From Silvibacterium dinghuense (GTDB lineage Bacteria; Acidobacteriota; Terriglobia; Terriglobales; Acidobacteriaceae), in assembly GCF_004123295.1 (NCBI RefSeq), contig NZ_SDMK01000005.1, positions 186,001 through 250,000 of the forward strand: a DNA stretch of 64,000 nt, written 5' to 3'. This document shows positions 42,753 through 51,880 of this stretch, in pieces (positions within the stretch are counted from its first letter, which is position 1; each line of letters opens with the position of its first letter). Made by a program: the position numbers and the translations under genes. The notes below the pieces were generated by a model, which was not told the origin of the DNA, did not search any database, and worked only from the letters and a program-made list of their open reading frames with translations.

Positions 42753-45700
42753 CGTTGAAACAGCTCCTTGAGGTTTTCCCTGTTCATGCCAAAAACGGAA
42801 TAGGAGGCCCAGAAGTACGGGTGGTGATATCCGGACTGCGCGCTCAATTCCCGCTCAGACTCCATCCATGCTGCGGAAACAGTCTTACCCGCCGCAAGTT
42901 CTGCATAAAACACCTTCATCAGCGATTCGGAAGCAGCCGAATCCACTTCCCAGTGCGCAGCGACAGTCTGCGAGACGCCATCGGCAGAGAGGGTACGCGC
43001 CACATCCGCCGCATCGCCCAGGTCGCGGTCCTCCCTGCTGCCCGTCGCGCAGGCGGAAAGAACAAAGAGACGGCAGGAAGCGAGTGCGTGGCGCGGAATC
43101 TCGCGCATATCCAATGTCCCGGCACCATCCTGTCCGCCTGCGGCCAGCATCAACCGCGTCGCTCCCTCCACCATCCTGGCGTGCCCGGCAAAATGAACCA
43201 GCTTCGCACCTGGGAGAGCCTTTTCCATCGTCTCGGGTGTCGCCTGAGAACCTGTCAGCAATCTGGCATCCGGCAGCATCGCCGCAACCGTAGCCGCTTC
43301 CGCCTGCGCCTCCGGAAGGCGCACCAGATCGGCCTGAGCCGGCATCGAAGCACCCACGACAAGGCTCTTTCTCTCGGCATCCTGCGGCGCTGCAACACGC
43401 AGCAGCGAGCGCACCTCTTCGACTGGCAACACCAGCCCAAGGTAGCTATCGCGCCAGGGCAGCGCATTGACAGGCAGATACTCCATGCTGTCATCGAGGT
43501 CGAAAATCACTTCCTGCGCATGTCCCAGATCGGCGGCGAAGGGCCCCAGGAGCTGTGCAACCAGTTCCGTACCGAGGGCGCGGATGCCGCTCTCCGCGCT
43601 GCCGGATGAAGCCACCGACTCGGCAAATGCATGGCAGAGCAGATCGAAGCGGGCCGGATCGAGTGCGACCTCTCGAAAGCGAAGCCCGGAGCCGTTCATC
43701 TCCCAGACCAGAAGCGAGCGGTCCAGACGGATCGTTCCAACGACCACGCGCCCGTCGAGATGTTGCATGAATGCTTCGATCGCGGGAGAGAGGCAGGCAG
43801 GATGGTCATCCTGGCACCACCGGCGCGGGTTGGCGCCGTTCGAAAACAGGCGGTATCGCTCCCAGAGCGATAGCACCTCCTCCGGAGGCTTTCCTTCGCG
43901 TAAGGCCAGTTGAGCCAAAGAGGCGTAGACCGGGCGCACCTTTTCCATCCAGCCTTCCCGGTCTGCGTCATCTACAGCGGAAGCGAGTCCCTGCTCTGCG
44001 AACGACCGGGCGCGGGAGAGCTCCTGCTCGGCCGCCTGGTATTGGCCCTGCGCAAGCGCGACCTCTCCCTGTACCAGGGCGTAGCGCATCTCCAGATCTC
44101 CGTTGTCACCGAGATCCAGGTTCCCAGGAATCCGATGGAGCATCCCGTCCGCGGAGGCAATATCGCCAGCCCTCTGGTAGGCGGCGGCAAAAGAGATCTC
44201 CGTTTCAGCGGTATTCCGATCCCAGCCCCCCTGCTCGTTCGACATGCGAAATCCCGCAGCAAGATCCGCACGCCCCTGCACCTCTTCTCCTGCACGGATC
44301 TCCGCCGTGGCCAGCATCATCTGGTTGGCGGCAAGGTTCTGCGGCATCTCCATCGATGCCAGCATATGGGTTGCCTCGCGAAGCAGCTGGGTCTCCGCAT
44401 GCACCCGTTCCGAGTTGCCTTCGGCATAGACCAGGTTGCCGTAGAACTGCATCTTGCGCATGGCCGGGTAATCGCCGTTCCAATATGTCCGCAGCCCCTC
44501 GAGGCTCATCTTCCAGGCCTGGGCGCGATCGCCCTGCGACTCCTCATTGCTGGCCAGAAAGCCCAGCGCGCGCAAGTGCACGATTCCATACCCGGAATGC
44601 CCTGAGATCCGTAGCGCACGATCCAAACTGGCATTGGCTGCCGTAAAGTCGTTCTGCTGCAGATGACAGGAAGACTCGTCCGTCCAGAACTGCGCCGCCA
44701 TCCACGGATAGGAATCGTCCGCATTCCTCGCGGGCAACCCCGCTGCCTCTGTGAGGCAACTGCGGTCATCCAGCAGACGCGCATCATCAAAGACCATCTC
44801 GAGACCGGCACGGATGGCTCCGGCCTGATCCCCTATTGCCGTGAATTCCTTCCCTGCTGTTTCCGCATCCCTCAGCCCGTCGGAGAAGCGCGTATGCTGC
44901 CCCTCGTCTATCGACGCAGCCAGCTTCTCCACGGCTTCGGCAAAGCCCGGTTTGTCCGCTCCGGACAGAAAATCGTTCAGCCAGCGGTCGTGATGCCGCG
45001 CCTCAATCGAAGACGAGACGGCACGGAGCAGCGTCAGGGATGCGCTGCAGACAGCATCGCAAAGCTGTGGAGATTTCGATGTCGGGGAAGGAAGCGGAAA
45101 GGCGGATTGCAGCAGGCGGGAAAGGAAAACAGTAGAGAGCTCTTCGTCATGAACGGCCAGCAGATCCGGACTTCGCGCCAGGTGCAGCATGCCCTCGGGG
45201 GTTGCGAGATAAGGTGTCAGCTCCGACTGGTTCCGCTGCTCCCGCGCCAGCCGCTTTGTCACAGCATCGAGATGCCGCTGGCCGTCCGCATGCCATTCCG
45301 GATCGCGCTCGACCGACAGATACTTCTTCCAGACATCGACGGCCGACAGATACTGATAGACCTGCTCCATCAGCAGCGCTTCGTTGTAGAGCACGACGGG
45401 ATCCTGCGGAGCCAGACGTGCCGCCTGCTCAATCGCGTCCAGCGCCGCCGCCCGGTCGGTCGCCGTATCCGTGGCCACGGCCCGCTGCTGGTAGGCCGTC
45501 GCCAGATCCGTCAGCACCGCAACATCCTTCGGATTCTGCACCTCAAGCCGCCGCAGCGTATCGATGGCCGAGTCGTAATTCTGGTTCAGCAGATCGGCGC
45601 GCGCCTCGAGCAGTAACAGCTTCGGGTCTTCCGGCGACTTGAGCAACGCCTGGGTGATCGCCGCCCGCGCCTCGAGCAACGGCACCGGCTCATGCTCTTC

Positions 45701-46282
45701 CTCGCCTGCGCCGCGGGTGTGCTGTGGCGGAGTCACCGCTGCATACCCGGCCAGAGGAATACGCAGCTCGATGGTGCGATCCTGCGCGTAGGCCTCTGCC
45801 AGCAGGTGCTCGGGGGACTTGGCCCGGTTGCTGCCGATGAACAGAAAGAGCAGAGTACCGGCAGCAATCGCTCCGGCCAGACCCAGCATCGAGCCCCATA
45901 GCAGCACCCGGCCGCCACGCCGGGGCTGGTCCTGCAGACGCTGTGCCATCCCGGCCTGCCAGCCGGGCTGCATACAGCCCAGGCCATTCAGTGTTTCCCG
46001 CTCTTCCGGAGATTCGTCGCTATGCACCGTTCCCGACCAGAACAGGAGCCGCGCGCCGCATCCCCGGCATTCCGCGGCGTGGTGCAGCAGGGCTTCCGCA
46101 GACGATGCCGGAAGCTGGCCTGCAAAATATCTCTCCCATTCCGACGCGGAGGGGCAGTCCGGGCCGAATCCATCCGGCCCGATGGCGCGCCAGAATTCAG
46201 CTTCGCCGGTCGACGAGCCGTCCAACAGCTTCGCCAGCCATTCGGACGACTGCGCATAACCGCGCTCAGGGGGAATTCTCAT
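42749..46282 (-). CDS. Membrane anti-sigma / TPR / CHAT peptidase fusion
   Basis: 1177 residues from the ATG at 46282, which overlaps the sigma stop as ATGA; a GTG two codons upstream is alternative. Order: cytoplasmic zinc anti-sigma motif with Cys43, His68, Cys72, Cys75 (DCPSASEWERYF...HHAAECRGC); basic stretch RRGGR; one transmembrane helix about 126-150; then about 750 residues of TPR-like helices; C-terminal CHAT caspase-like domain with catalytic His1034 (HFAGHA) and Cys1078 (VLSACATG). By the positive-inside rule the TPR-CHAT part is outside the cytoplasm. Likely holds the sigma factor at the membrane and cuts a target. Confidence 0.87.
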   Translation of the reverse strand: MRIPPERGYAQSSEWLAKLLDGSSTGEAEFWRAIGPDGFGPDCPSASEWERYFAGQLPASSAEALLHHAAECRGCGARLLFWSGTVHSDESPEERETLNGLGCMQPGWQAGMAQRLQDQPRRGGRVLLWGSMLGLAGAIAAGTLLFLFIGSNRAKSPEHLLAEAYAQDRTIELRIPLAGYAAVTPPQHTRGAGEEEHEPVPLLEARAAITQALLKSPEDPKLLLLEARADLLNQNYDSAIDTLRRLEVQNPKDVAVLTDLATAYQQRAVATDTATDRAAALDAIEQAARLAPQDPVVLYNEALLMEQVYQYLSAVDVWKKYLSVERDPEWHADGQRHLDAVTKRLAREQRNQSELTPYLATPEGMLHLARSPDLLAVHDEELSTVFLSRLLQSAFPLPSPTSKSPQLCDAVCSASLTLLRAVSSSIEARHHDRWLNDFLSGADKPGFAEAVEKLAASIDEGQHTRFSDGLRDAETAGKEFTAIGDQAGAIRAGLEMVFDDARLLDDRSCLTEAAGLPARNADDSYPWMAAQFWTDESSCHLQQNDFTAANASLDRALRISGHSGYGIVHLRALGFLASNEESQGDRAQAWKMSLEGLRTYWNGDYPAMRKMQFYGNLVYAEGNSERVHAETQLLREATHMLASMEMPQNLAANQMMLATAEIRAGEEVQGRADLAAGFRMSNEQGGWDRNTAETEISFAAAYQRAGDIASADGMLHRIPGNLDLGDNGDLEMRYALVQGEVALAQGQYQAAEQELSRARSFAEQGLASAVDDADREGWMEKVRPVYASLAQLALREGKPPEEVLSLWERYRLFSNGANPRRWCQDDHPACLSPAIEAFMQHLDGRVVVGTIRLDRSLLVWEMNGSGLRFREVALDPARFDLLCHAFAESVASSGSAESGIRALGTELVAQLLGPFAADLGHAQEVIFDLDDSMEYLPVNALPWRDSYLGLVLPVEEVRSLLRVAAPQDAERKSLVVGASMPAQADLVRLPEAQAEAATVAAMLPDARLLTGSQATPETMEKALPGAKLVHFAGHARMVEGATRLMLAAGGQDGAGTLDMREIPRHALASCRLFVLSACATGSREDRDLGDAADVARTLSADGVSQTVAAHWEVDSAASESLMKVFYAELAAGKTVSAAWMESERELSAQSGYHHPYFWASYSVFGMNRENLKELFQR

Positions 46283-46977
46283 ATCCACTCACTTTTCTGA
46301 ACCGCAGGATGCGTGGAAATCCCTTCGTCCGCGTGAAAATTAGCTGTCCGCGCCGGAGACGGCGTCTGCATATTGGCCCGAAGATAGCTCAGCATCCGGT
46401 GCAGTGCGCTTTCTACGCCTTTCACGGAAAGTGAAACACCCGGCAGCGCCGCGATGGCATTTGCCGTCATGCCCTGCTGGTAATGGAGCCAGAAGATGGT
46501 GCGATGCATGTTGCCGGTCCCGCGGCTATTTGCCGTGAGAGCCCGATCGATCTCACTCAGAAGGATGCTGCGATCCAGCCATTCCACATCGGAAAAGACC
46601 GGGGCGTGAAAGACCGGGGCATGGAACTCGGTAAGCTCTTCTTCCGGCCGGCCGTCTCCCCGCTTCTGTGTATTCTTGCGCCGGAAGTGATCATTGGCGA
46701 CCTGTGCACTGATGACTCTTGCATAAGCAAGAAAGGAGTCGGCAAAACGCGGCTCAAACTCCCGGAGCAGACGCCGGTCATCCTCGCAGAACTTCAGAAA
46801 GACATCCTGAACGATGTCATCGACGACCGCGGAAGAGTTCTCTCCCCATTGCCGGGCGACACGAAGTACCGAGCGAGCAATGGGCCGGGTGAAGCGGCGT
46901 ACAAACTCTTCCCACTCCTCGGCCTTTGCCCCAGCGGCACAGCGCAAAGCCAGGTCGTTCGCAGTCACGGTATCCAT
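46279..46977 (-). CDS. ECF-type RNA polymerase sigma factor
   Basis: 232 residues, ATG at 46977. Sigma-2 region (about 30-105: VDDIVQDVFLKFCED, FLAYARVISAQVANDHFRR) and sigma-4 (about 150-205: TIFWLHYQQGMTANAIAAL, KGVESALHRMLSYLR). An in-frame five-residue duplication (HAPVFHAPVF) sits in the linker. First gene of the three-gene operon; the next gene carries a zinc anti-sigma motif and overlaps by 4 nt, so it is the likely cognate regulator. Confidence 0.9.
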   Translation of the reverse strand: MDTVTANDLALRCAAGAKAEEWEEFVRRFTRPIARSVLRVARQWGENSSAVVDDIVQDVFLKFCEDDRRLLREFEPRFADSFLAYARVISAQVANDHFRRKNTQKRGDGRPEEELTEFHAPVFHAPVFSDVEWLDRSILLSEIDRALTANSRGTGNMHRTIFWLHYQQGMTANAIAALPGVSLSVKGVESALHRMLSYLRANMQTPSPARTANFHADEGISTHPAVQKSEWI

Positions 46978-47202
46978 ACCAAAGCGTTCGAACTTGAACC
47001 TACAGACTATCGCAATTTGCGCAATTGCTCAGAGTATTCCCATTCCGGCCCGCTGCCGAAAGGCTTCGTCGGCCCCCAGAAGGATTCGAAAGCAAAGGCT
47101 GCCATTTCGTCAGGCAGACGCCCGGGATCGCACCCCTGATTCAATTAGAGTGACAGATGAAGACCCCGGACGCCGGAACGGCAGTCCATCAAGAGGAATG
47201 AA

Positions 47203-47940
47203 GTGACGTACTGCCTCGGGATACTGACCCATCAGGGCCTGGTGATGGCCTCCGACTCTCGCTCCAACGCCGGCTTCGATCAAGTGAATGTCTGCCGCAA
47301 GATGCACACCTTCGTGCATCCCGGCGAACGCGCTTTCGCGATCCTCGCCAGCGGCAGCCTGTCTCTCACCCAGTCAGTCATCGCCCTGCTGCGCGACGCC
47401 TTCGATGCCGGAGAAGGCCTGGCAAAGGCCGAATCCTTCTATGCCGCGGCCCGCGTTGTCGGCGACTGCATCCGCCGTGTCTCGGAGCTGGATCGGGCGG
47501 CGCTCGAGCGCGATGGATTCAGCTTCAACATCAACCTGCTGCTCGGCGGCCAGGTCAAAGGCGAGCGGCCGGCGCTCTCACTCATCTATCCCCAGGGCAA
47601 TCCCCTGAGTGCTACGCACGATTCGCCTTACCTGCAGATCGGCGAGGTGAAGTATGGCCGGCCGATCCTCGACCGGGGCATCGTCTCCGGCACGACCACG
47701 CTCGAGGACGCAGCCAAGTACGCGCTGCTCTCCTTCGACGCCACCATGCGCTCGAATCTGACCGTCGGACCGCCGATCGAGGTTCTTCTCTACGAAAACG
47801 ACAAGCTGGAATTCGACCGCTACCGCCGCTTCCCGGCCGACGATCCGGAGCTGCAACAGATCCACCGGCAATGGGAGCAGTCCCTGCGCCGCGCTGTTGA
47901 AGAGCTGCCCGCGGTGGAGTTCAATTCGTGTTTGCCGTAG
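47203..47940 (+). CDS. Anbu-type proteasome-like peptidase
   Basis: 245 residues from the GTG at 47203 (AGAGG upstream). N-terminus MTYCLGI is the Anbu start, making Thr2 the nucleophile after Met removal. Asp18 in ASDSRSNAG and Lys33 in CRKMHTF complete the Thr-Asp-Lys set of proteasome subunits. Anbu forms ring-like assemblies. Typical partner genes (ATP-grasp, alpha-E, transglutaminase) are absent here. Divergent from the sigma-CHAT operon with 225 bp between. Substrate unknown. Confidence 0.9.
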   Translation: MTYCLGILTHQGLVMASDSRSNAGFDQVNVCRKMHTFVHPGERAFAILASGSLSLTQSVIALLRDAFDAGEGLAKAESFYAAARVVGDCIRRVSELDRAALERDGFSFNINLLLGGQVKGERPALSLIYPQGNPLSATHDSPYLQIGEVKYGRPILDRGIVSGTTTLEDAAKYALLSFDATMRSNLTVGPPIEVLLYENDKLEFDRYRRFPADDPELQQIHRQWEQSLRRAVEELPAVEFNSCLP

Positions 47941-47954
47941 CGGCTAGCGCCGAA

Positions 47955-48022
47955 GGTATAGGGGATTGGGTGTAGGGTATAGCCGGGTGAGCTACACCCT
48001 ATCCCCTACCCCCTACACCCTG
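47955..48022. repeat. Repeat family E, inverted pair
   Basis: TAGGGGATTGGGTGTAGGG and, 12 bp on, CTACACCCTATCCCCTACCC: imperfect inverted repeat between convergent genes. Related arms at 25528-25560 and around 56918-57017. Confidence 0.7.
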
Positions 48023-48024
48023 CT

Positions 48025-49101
48025 TTATTCCGCTCCCAGCGCGTAATAGCCCTTGCGCGCCTGAATCTTCAGCCCATCGCCTTTGCAGCTGATATCCAGC
48101 TTGCGATAGCTGCCGTCGAGTCTCGTGTTGGTCGGCGTGTAGCTGGCCAGGTATTGGGTGCGCAGCTCTTCCTCGATCTGGGCAAAGGCGTCTTCGAGCT
48201 TCTTGCCGTTGTTGCCCACGTTGATGACGCGGCCGCCGGTCTCCGAAGCCAGCTTCTGCATCTGGGAGTCGCCCGTATAACCGAGATTGAAGCCGCCGCC
48301 GGCATAAAAGGGGCGATCGGCAATCAGGATCACGTAAATGATGGCGTTGGCCTTCTGTGCGGCTTCGATCGCCTCGCTCGGCTTGGTCACCGAGCCCTCG
48401 TCCTCGCCGTCGGTCAGCAGGATGAGCGCCTTGCGCCCTGTCTCCGAGCGGATCTTGTCGTTCGAGACCTGCGCCACCGCGTCATAAAGCACCGTGCCCT
48501 TGGGCGCGCCATGCGTCGGCACCGGCCCCTGGCCAATGCCGGGAACTCCCATGGAGCCGCCGCCGGCGGCGGTGTTGATCTCGGTGTGGTCGATCGCGCG
48601 CTCGAGCTGGCTGGTGTTGCTGGTGAAGTCCTGTTCGAGGTTCACGCCTACGTCGAAGCTGACGACGAACGCCTCGTCCTTCTTGCGAATTACGTCCTTG
48701 ATAAAGGAGTCGGCCGACTGCTGTTCCAGAGGCAATACGCGCTGCTGACTGCCGGACGTATCGATGAGCAGGCCAAGGGTGAGAGGCAGATCGGTTTCCG
48801 CGGAGAAGTTCTTGATGGTCTGCGGCTGCTTGTCCTCGAAGATGGAGCAATCGCTCTTGGCCAGCGTGGGAATGAGGCCGTTATGCTTGTCGCGCACGGT
48901 GAAGTAGAGGCTGACCAGGTTGACGTTGACCTTGAGCGTGGTCGCGGGCTTGTCCTCAACCTGCTGGTCGGGAAACTCGCTGGCTGCAGGCGGCGCATCG
49001 GCCGAAGGGGTCGTCTGAGCCCGCGCCGCGGGCGGCAGGGTCGCAGCCAAACCCGGCAGCAGCACCAGGGCCAGCAGAAGAGTACGTCGGGAATTCAGCA
49101 T
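48025..49101 (-). CDS. Secreted VWFA-related Acidobacterial-domain protein (a)
   Basis: 358 residues, ATG at 49101. Signal peptide ends near ARAQTT. After an Ala/Pro/Thr linker comes a TIGR03436-type domain beginning VNVNLVSLYFTVRDKHN. The von Willebrand A part has an intact metal-binding motif (LLIDTSGSQ). It is convergent with Anbu and divergent from the second VWFA gene. Members are abundant in Acidobacteria; role likely adhesion or protein binding, not proven. Confidence 0.88.
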   Translation of the reverse strand: MLNSRRTLLLALVLLPGLAATLPPAARAQTTPSADAPPAASEFPDQQVEDKPATTLKVNVNLVSLYFTVRDKHNGLIPTLAKSDCSIFEDKQPQTIKNFSAETDLPLTLGLLIDTSGSQQRVLPLEQQSADSFIKDVIRKKDEAFVVSFDVGVNLEQDFTSNTSQLERAIDHTEINTAAGGGSMGVPGIGQGPVPTHGAPKGTVLYDAVAQVSNDKIRSETGRKALILLTDGEDEGSVTKPSEAIEAAQKANAIIYVILIADRPFYAGGGFNLGYTGDSQMQKLASETGGRVINVGNNGKKLEDAFAQIEEELRTQYLASYTPTNTRLDGSYRKLDISCKGDGLKIQARKGYYALGAE

Positions 49102-49418
49102 GGCTCTACCTTACGTGACGGAAAGCGCGCTGCGCGCGCGACAGGAAACATCTGTATAGACGCGGGCGGGCGGCGAAAGTTCTGACCGGCGGAGAGACAG
49201 CATCCGGGCGGGGCAGCGCCAAAGGCCCCCTGTCGCATCTGGTAGTCTGAGGTTTAGACTTTTTCTGCGACGCTGGCGTGAGAACCGGCTCTGGCGCGTC
49301 TAAGTAGTTGCGTGACCGGGGATATTGCGGGAATGATCCCGGCCCGGCCGCGAGACTTCTGTGACCCACGTCAGGCCATCGTCCGGGCAAGTCACGGCAG
49401 GCAGTTGGAGGATTACTG
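49102..49418. other. Divergent intergenic region between two VWFA genes
   Basis: 317 bp. It holds a small inverted repeat AGTCT/AGACT at 49244-49260 followed by TTTT, and presumably two divergent promoters, but I recognise no -35/-10 with confidence. No gene supported. Confidence 0.5.
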
Positions 49419-50729
49419 GTGACGCAAGGCGCCTTGGTAGTGGCTCTGTCCCTCTTTATGCTGGGGGCAGCACAGCAGCAACAACAGCAGCAAAGCATTC
49501 CGGACGCACCTGCGCCCGCGACCACCGGTCTTTCCGACCTGAAGAACCAGGTCACACCGGGTTCCGGCGCTACGGCCGATACCAAGCAGGGCGACCAGAA
49601 TGCGCAGCAGAACGCGCCCCAGAATCAGAGCTCAGGCCAAAACTCGAACTCCAGCCAGACTCCGCAGCCGAACCAGCAGGACGCCACTCCGCAACAGCCC
49701 CCGCCGCAGACCTTCGGCAACCAGCAGGATCAGAGCGCCTTTTTGATCCGCGTTCCGGTCAATTACATTCAGGTTCCGGTCCGCGTCTGGGACAAGCATC
49801 ACCACCAGGTCGCAGGCCTCGAACCGGAACAGTTCCGCATCTACGAAGACGGCAATCCGCAGAATCTCGCCACCTTCTCGGTAGTTCCTGAACCGCTCTC
49901 GGTGGCCTTTGTCATCGACCAGACCCTGCCCTCGGACATCATGAAGAAGGTGAACGACAGCCTGGATGCGATCACCGGCGCCTTCGCGCCCTACGATTCG
50001 ATGGCCGTCATCACGTACAACACCAGCCCTGAGCTGGTCACCACCTTTACCGGCATGCGCGGCGCCCGTCTGCCCGCGGCCCTCCAGTCCGCCAAGCGTC
50101 CCGGCCGCGATATGGGCATGCCCACGGTCAGCGGTCCGATGGCCTCGGGCATGTCGATCAACGGCAATTCGCCCGATCCGAACCTGGCTCCGCAGCGCGG
50201 CAACATGTCCGGCTTCCTGGTCGCGCCCAAGGAATCCCATCCGCTCAACGACGCCATCCTCTTCGCCGCCCGCGAGCTGGCCCGCCAGCCGCATGACCGC
50301 CGCCGCGTGATCTACGTCATCGGCGACGGCAAGGATCAGCGCAGCAAGGTTACCCAGAAGGAAGTTCTCAAGTTTCTGCTGACCAATAACATCTCGGTCT
50401 ACGGCACGCTGGTGGGCGATTCCGCCACCTGGGGCGTCGGCTACCTCGACAAGCTGCGCCTGCCGCTGCTGCCGACCGACAACGTGCTGCCCAAGTACGC
50501 CACCTTCACCGGCGGTTACCTCAATGCCCAGTTCTCCGAGAACGGCATCCAGCGGAGCTTTGCCGATATCGCCGCCTCGCTCCGCAGCGACTACACGCTG
50601 GGCTATTACAGCCATGCGCCTTCTCTGAGCGAGAAGCATCACTCCATCGAAGTCAAGGTGAAGGTGCCTGACGTAGACGTGTCCGCCAAGGAAGGCTATT
50701 ACCCCTCGCTGGCGAACGTCAGCCAGTAA
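49419..50729 (+). CDS. Secreted VWFA-related Acidobacterial-domain protein (b)
   Basis: 436 residues from the GTG at 49419 (GGAGG seven bases upstream). Short hydrophobic N-terminus (ALVVALSLFMLGAAQ), then a Gln/Asn/Ser-rich linker of about 80 residues, then the VWFA-related domain from about 105. Its metal-binding motif reads FVIDQTLPSD rather than DxSxS, so metal-dependent binding may be lost. It is followed by EamA with the stop and start overlapping. Confidence 0.85.
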   Translation: MTQGALVVALSLFMLGAAQQQQQQQSIPDAPAPATTGLSDLKNQVTPGSGATADTKQGDQNAQQNAPQNQSSGQNSNSSQTPQPNQQDATPQQPPPQTFGNQQDQSAFLIRVPVNYIQVPVRVWDKHHHQVAGLEPEQFRIYEDGNPQNLATFSVVPEPLSVAFVIDQTLPSDIMKKVNDSLDAITGAFAPYDSMAVITYNTSPELVTTFTGMRGARLPAALQSAKRPGRDMGMPTVSGPMASGMSINGNSPDPNLAPQRGNMSGFLVAPKESHPLNDAILFAARELARQPHDRRRVIYVIGDGKDQRSKVTQKEVLKFLLTNNISVYGTLVGDSATWGVGYLDKLRLPLLPTDNVLPKYATFTGGYLNAQFSENGIQRSFADIAASLRSDYTLGYYSHAPSLSEKHHSIEVKVKVPDVDVSAKEGYYPSLANVSQ

Positions 50730-51592
50730 TGCTCCTGCACTCTGCCCCTGCCTGGGGTGGAGGGCCCGTTCTCTTCGGGCTCTCCACCTCGGCGCTCTGG
50801 GGCATTTCGGACTTCTCCGGCGGCCTCGCTGCCCGGCGCACCCCGCCCGCGCTGATCGTCTCCTTCGCCCACGCGCTCTCTTTCGTCATCCTGATAGCCA
50901 TCTGCCTGCTGCGGCACGAGCCCCTCGACGCGGTCTCCATCCGCCTTGGCCTGCTCAGCGGCATCGCCGCCGGCATCGGCATCATCACCCTCTACCGCGC
51001 GCTCTCCATGGGTTCGATGGGCATGGCCGCCGCCACCTGCGGCGTGGTCACCACCCTCATCCCCGTCCTCACATCCTGGTTTCTGGAAGGACACGCCGGT
51101 ACCTTGCAGCTGGCCGGCTTTGCGCTCGCGGCGCTGGCCATCCTGCTCATCAGCCTGTCGCCCTCGGAACACGCTCAGCCCCGCGCCCTCTGGCTAGCCG
51201 CAGCAGCCGGAGTCCTGTTCGGCGCCATGCTCATCTGCATGCGCTTCGGCGCAGGGCACTCCGTGCTCTGGACGCTGGCCTGGACGCGTGCGGCGAGCAC
51301 GGCCATGGGCCTGGGCGCCTCGGCGATGCTCCCGGCCGCGGAGCGCCGCTGGACGGGCGGCGCGGCCGCCCTGATGCTAGCTACGGTCATTGCCCTCGGC
51401 GATACGGGTGGCAATCTCTTCTACATGCTGGCCACCCTCGCCGGACGCATGGACAGCGCCACGGTGCTCTCGGCGCTCTATCCGGGTACCACCATGCTGC
51501 TGGCGGTGCTGATCCTGCGCGAGCGGGCCAGCCGGACACAGGCAGCGGGCATGGTGCTGGCGCTGGCGGCCGTGGCTCTGATTGCGCTCTGA
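50729..51592 (+). CDS. EamA / DMT family transporter
   Basis: 287 residues, ATG at 50729, sharing one base with the preceding stop (TAATG). Ten predicted transmembrane helices in two EamA repeats (FGLSTSALWGISDFSGGL; YMLATLAGRMDSATVLSALYPGTT). Probably exports a metabolite such as an amino acid or nucleotide; substrate unknown. Linked to VWFA gene b by translation coupling. Confidence 0.88.
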   Translation: MLLHSAPAWGGGPVLFGLSTSALWGISDFSGGLAARRTPPALIVSFAHALSFVILIAICLLRHEPLDAVSIRLGLLSGIAAGIGIITLYRALSMGSMGMAAATCGVVTTLIPVLTSWFLEGHAGTLQLAGFALAALAILLISLSPSEHAQPRALWLAAAAGVLFGAMLICMRFGAGHSVLWTLAWTRAASTAMGLGASAMLPAAERRWTGGAAALMLATVIALGDTGGNLFYMLATLAGRMDSATVLSALYPGTTMLLAVLILRERASRTQAAGMVLALAAVALIAL

Positions 51593-51880
51593 GACCCATA
51601 GCGCCGGGTTGGCACAGCAGATGCACACGCCGGTACCAGTCCAGCCTCAAGATTACCTTCAAATGACTGATTTGAGAGAACTTCTATCCCGTTCACAGCG
51701 CGGTTGACGCTGCCCGGCGGCGCGCGTCCAAAATTTGAGCGCCCGCAACCCAGCCACGCCTCCTGTGTTGCTATAAGAAGAGCGTTCCCTGCTCCGCTCC
51801 GGCGCGTGCCGGCCCCGCATCCAACTTCACGAGGCCTTAAAAGCCTCCATCGCAGAGATCTGGAGTGACCAGAGTCAGAT

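Noticed and set aside
42749-46282. Type III-E CRISPR-associated TPR-CHAT (Craspase-like) protease
   Set aside because: No CRISPR array or Cas7-11-like gene is present, and this protein has an anti-sigma domain and a transmembrane helix.
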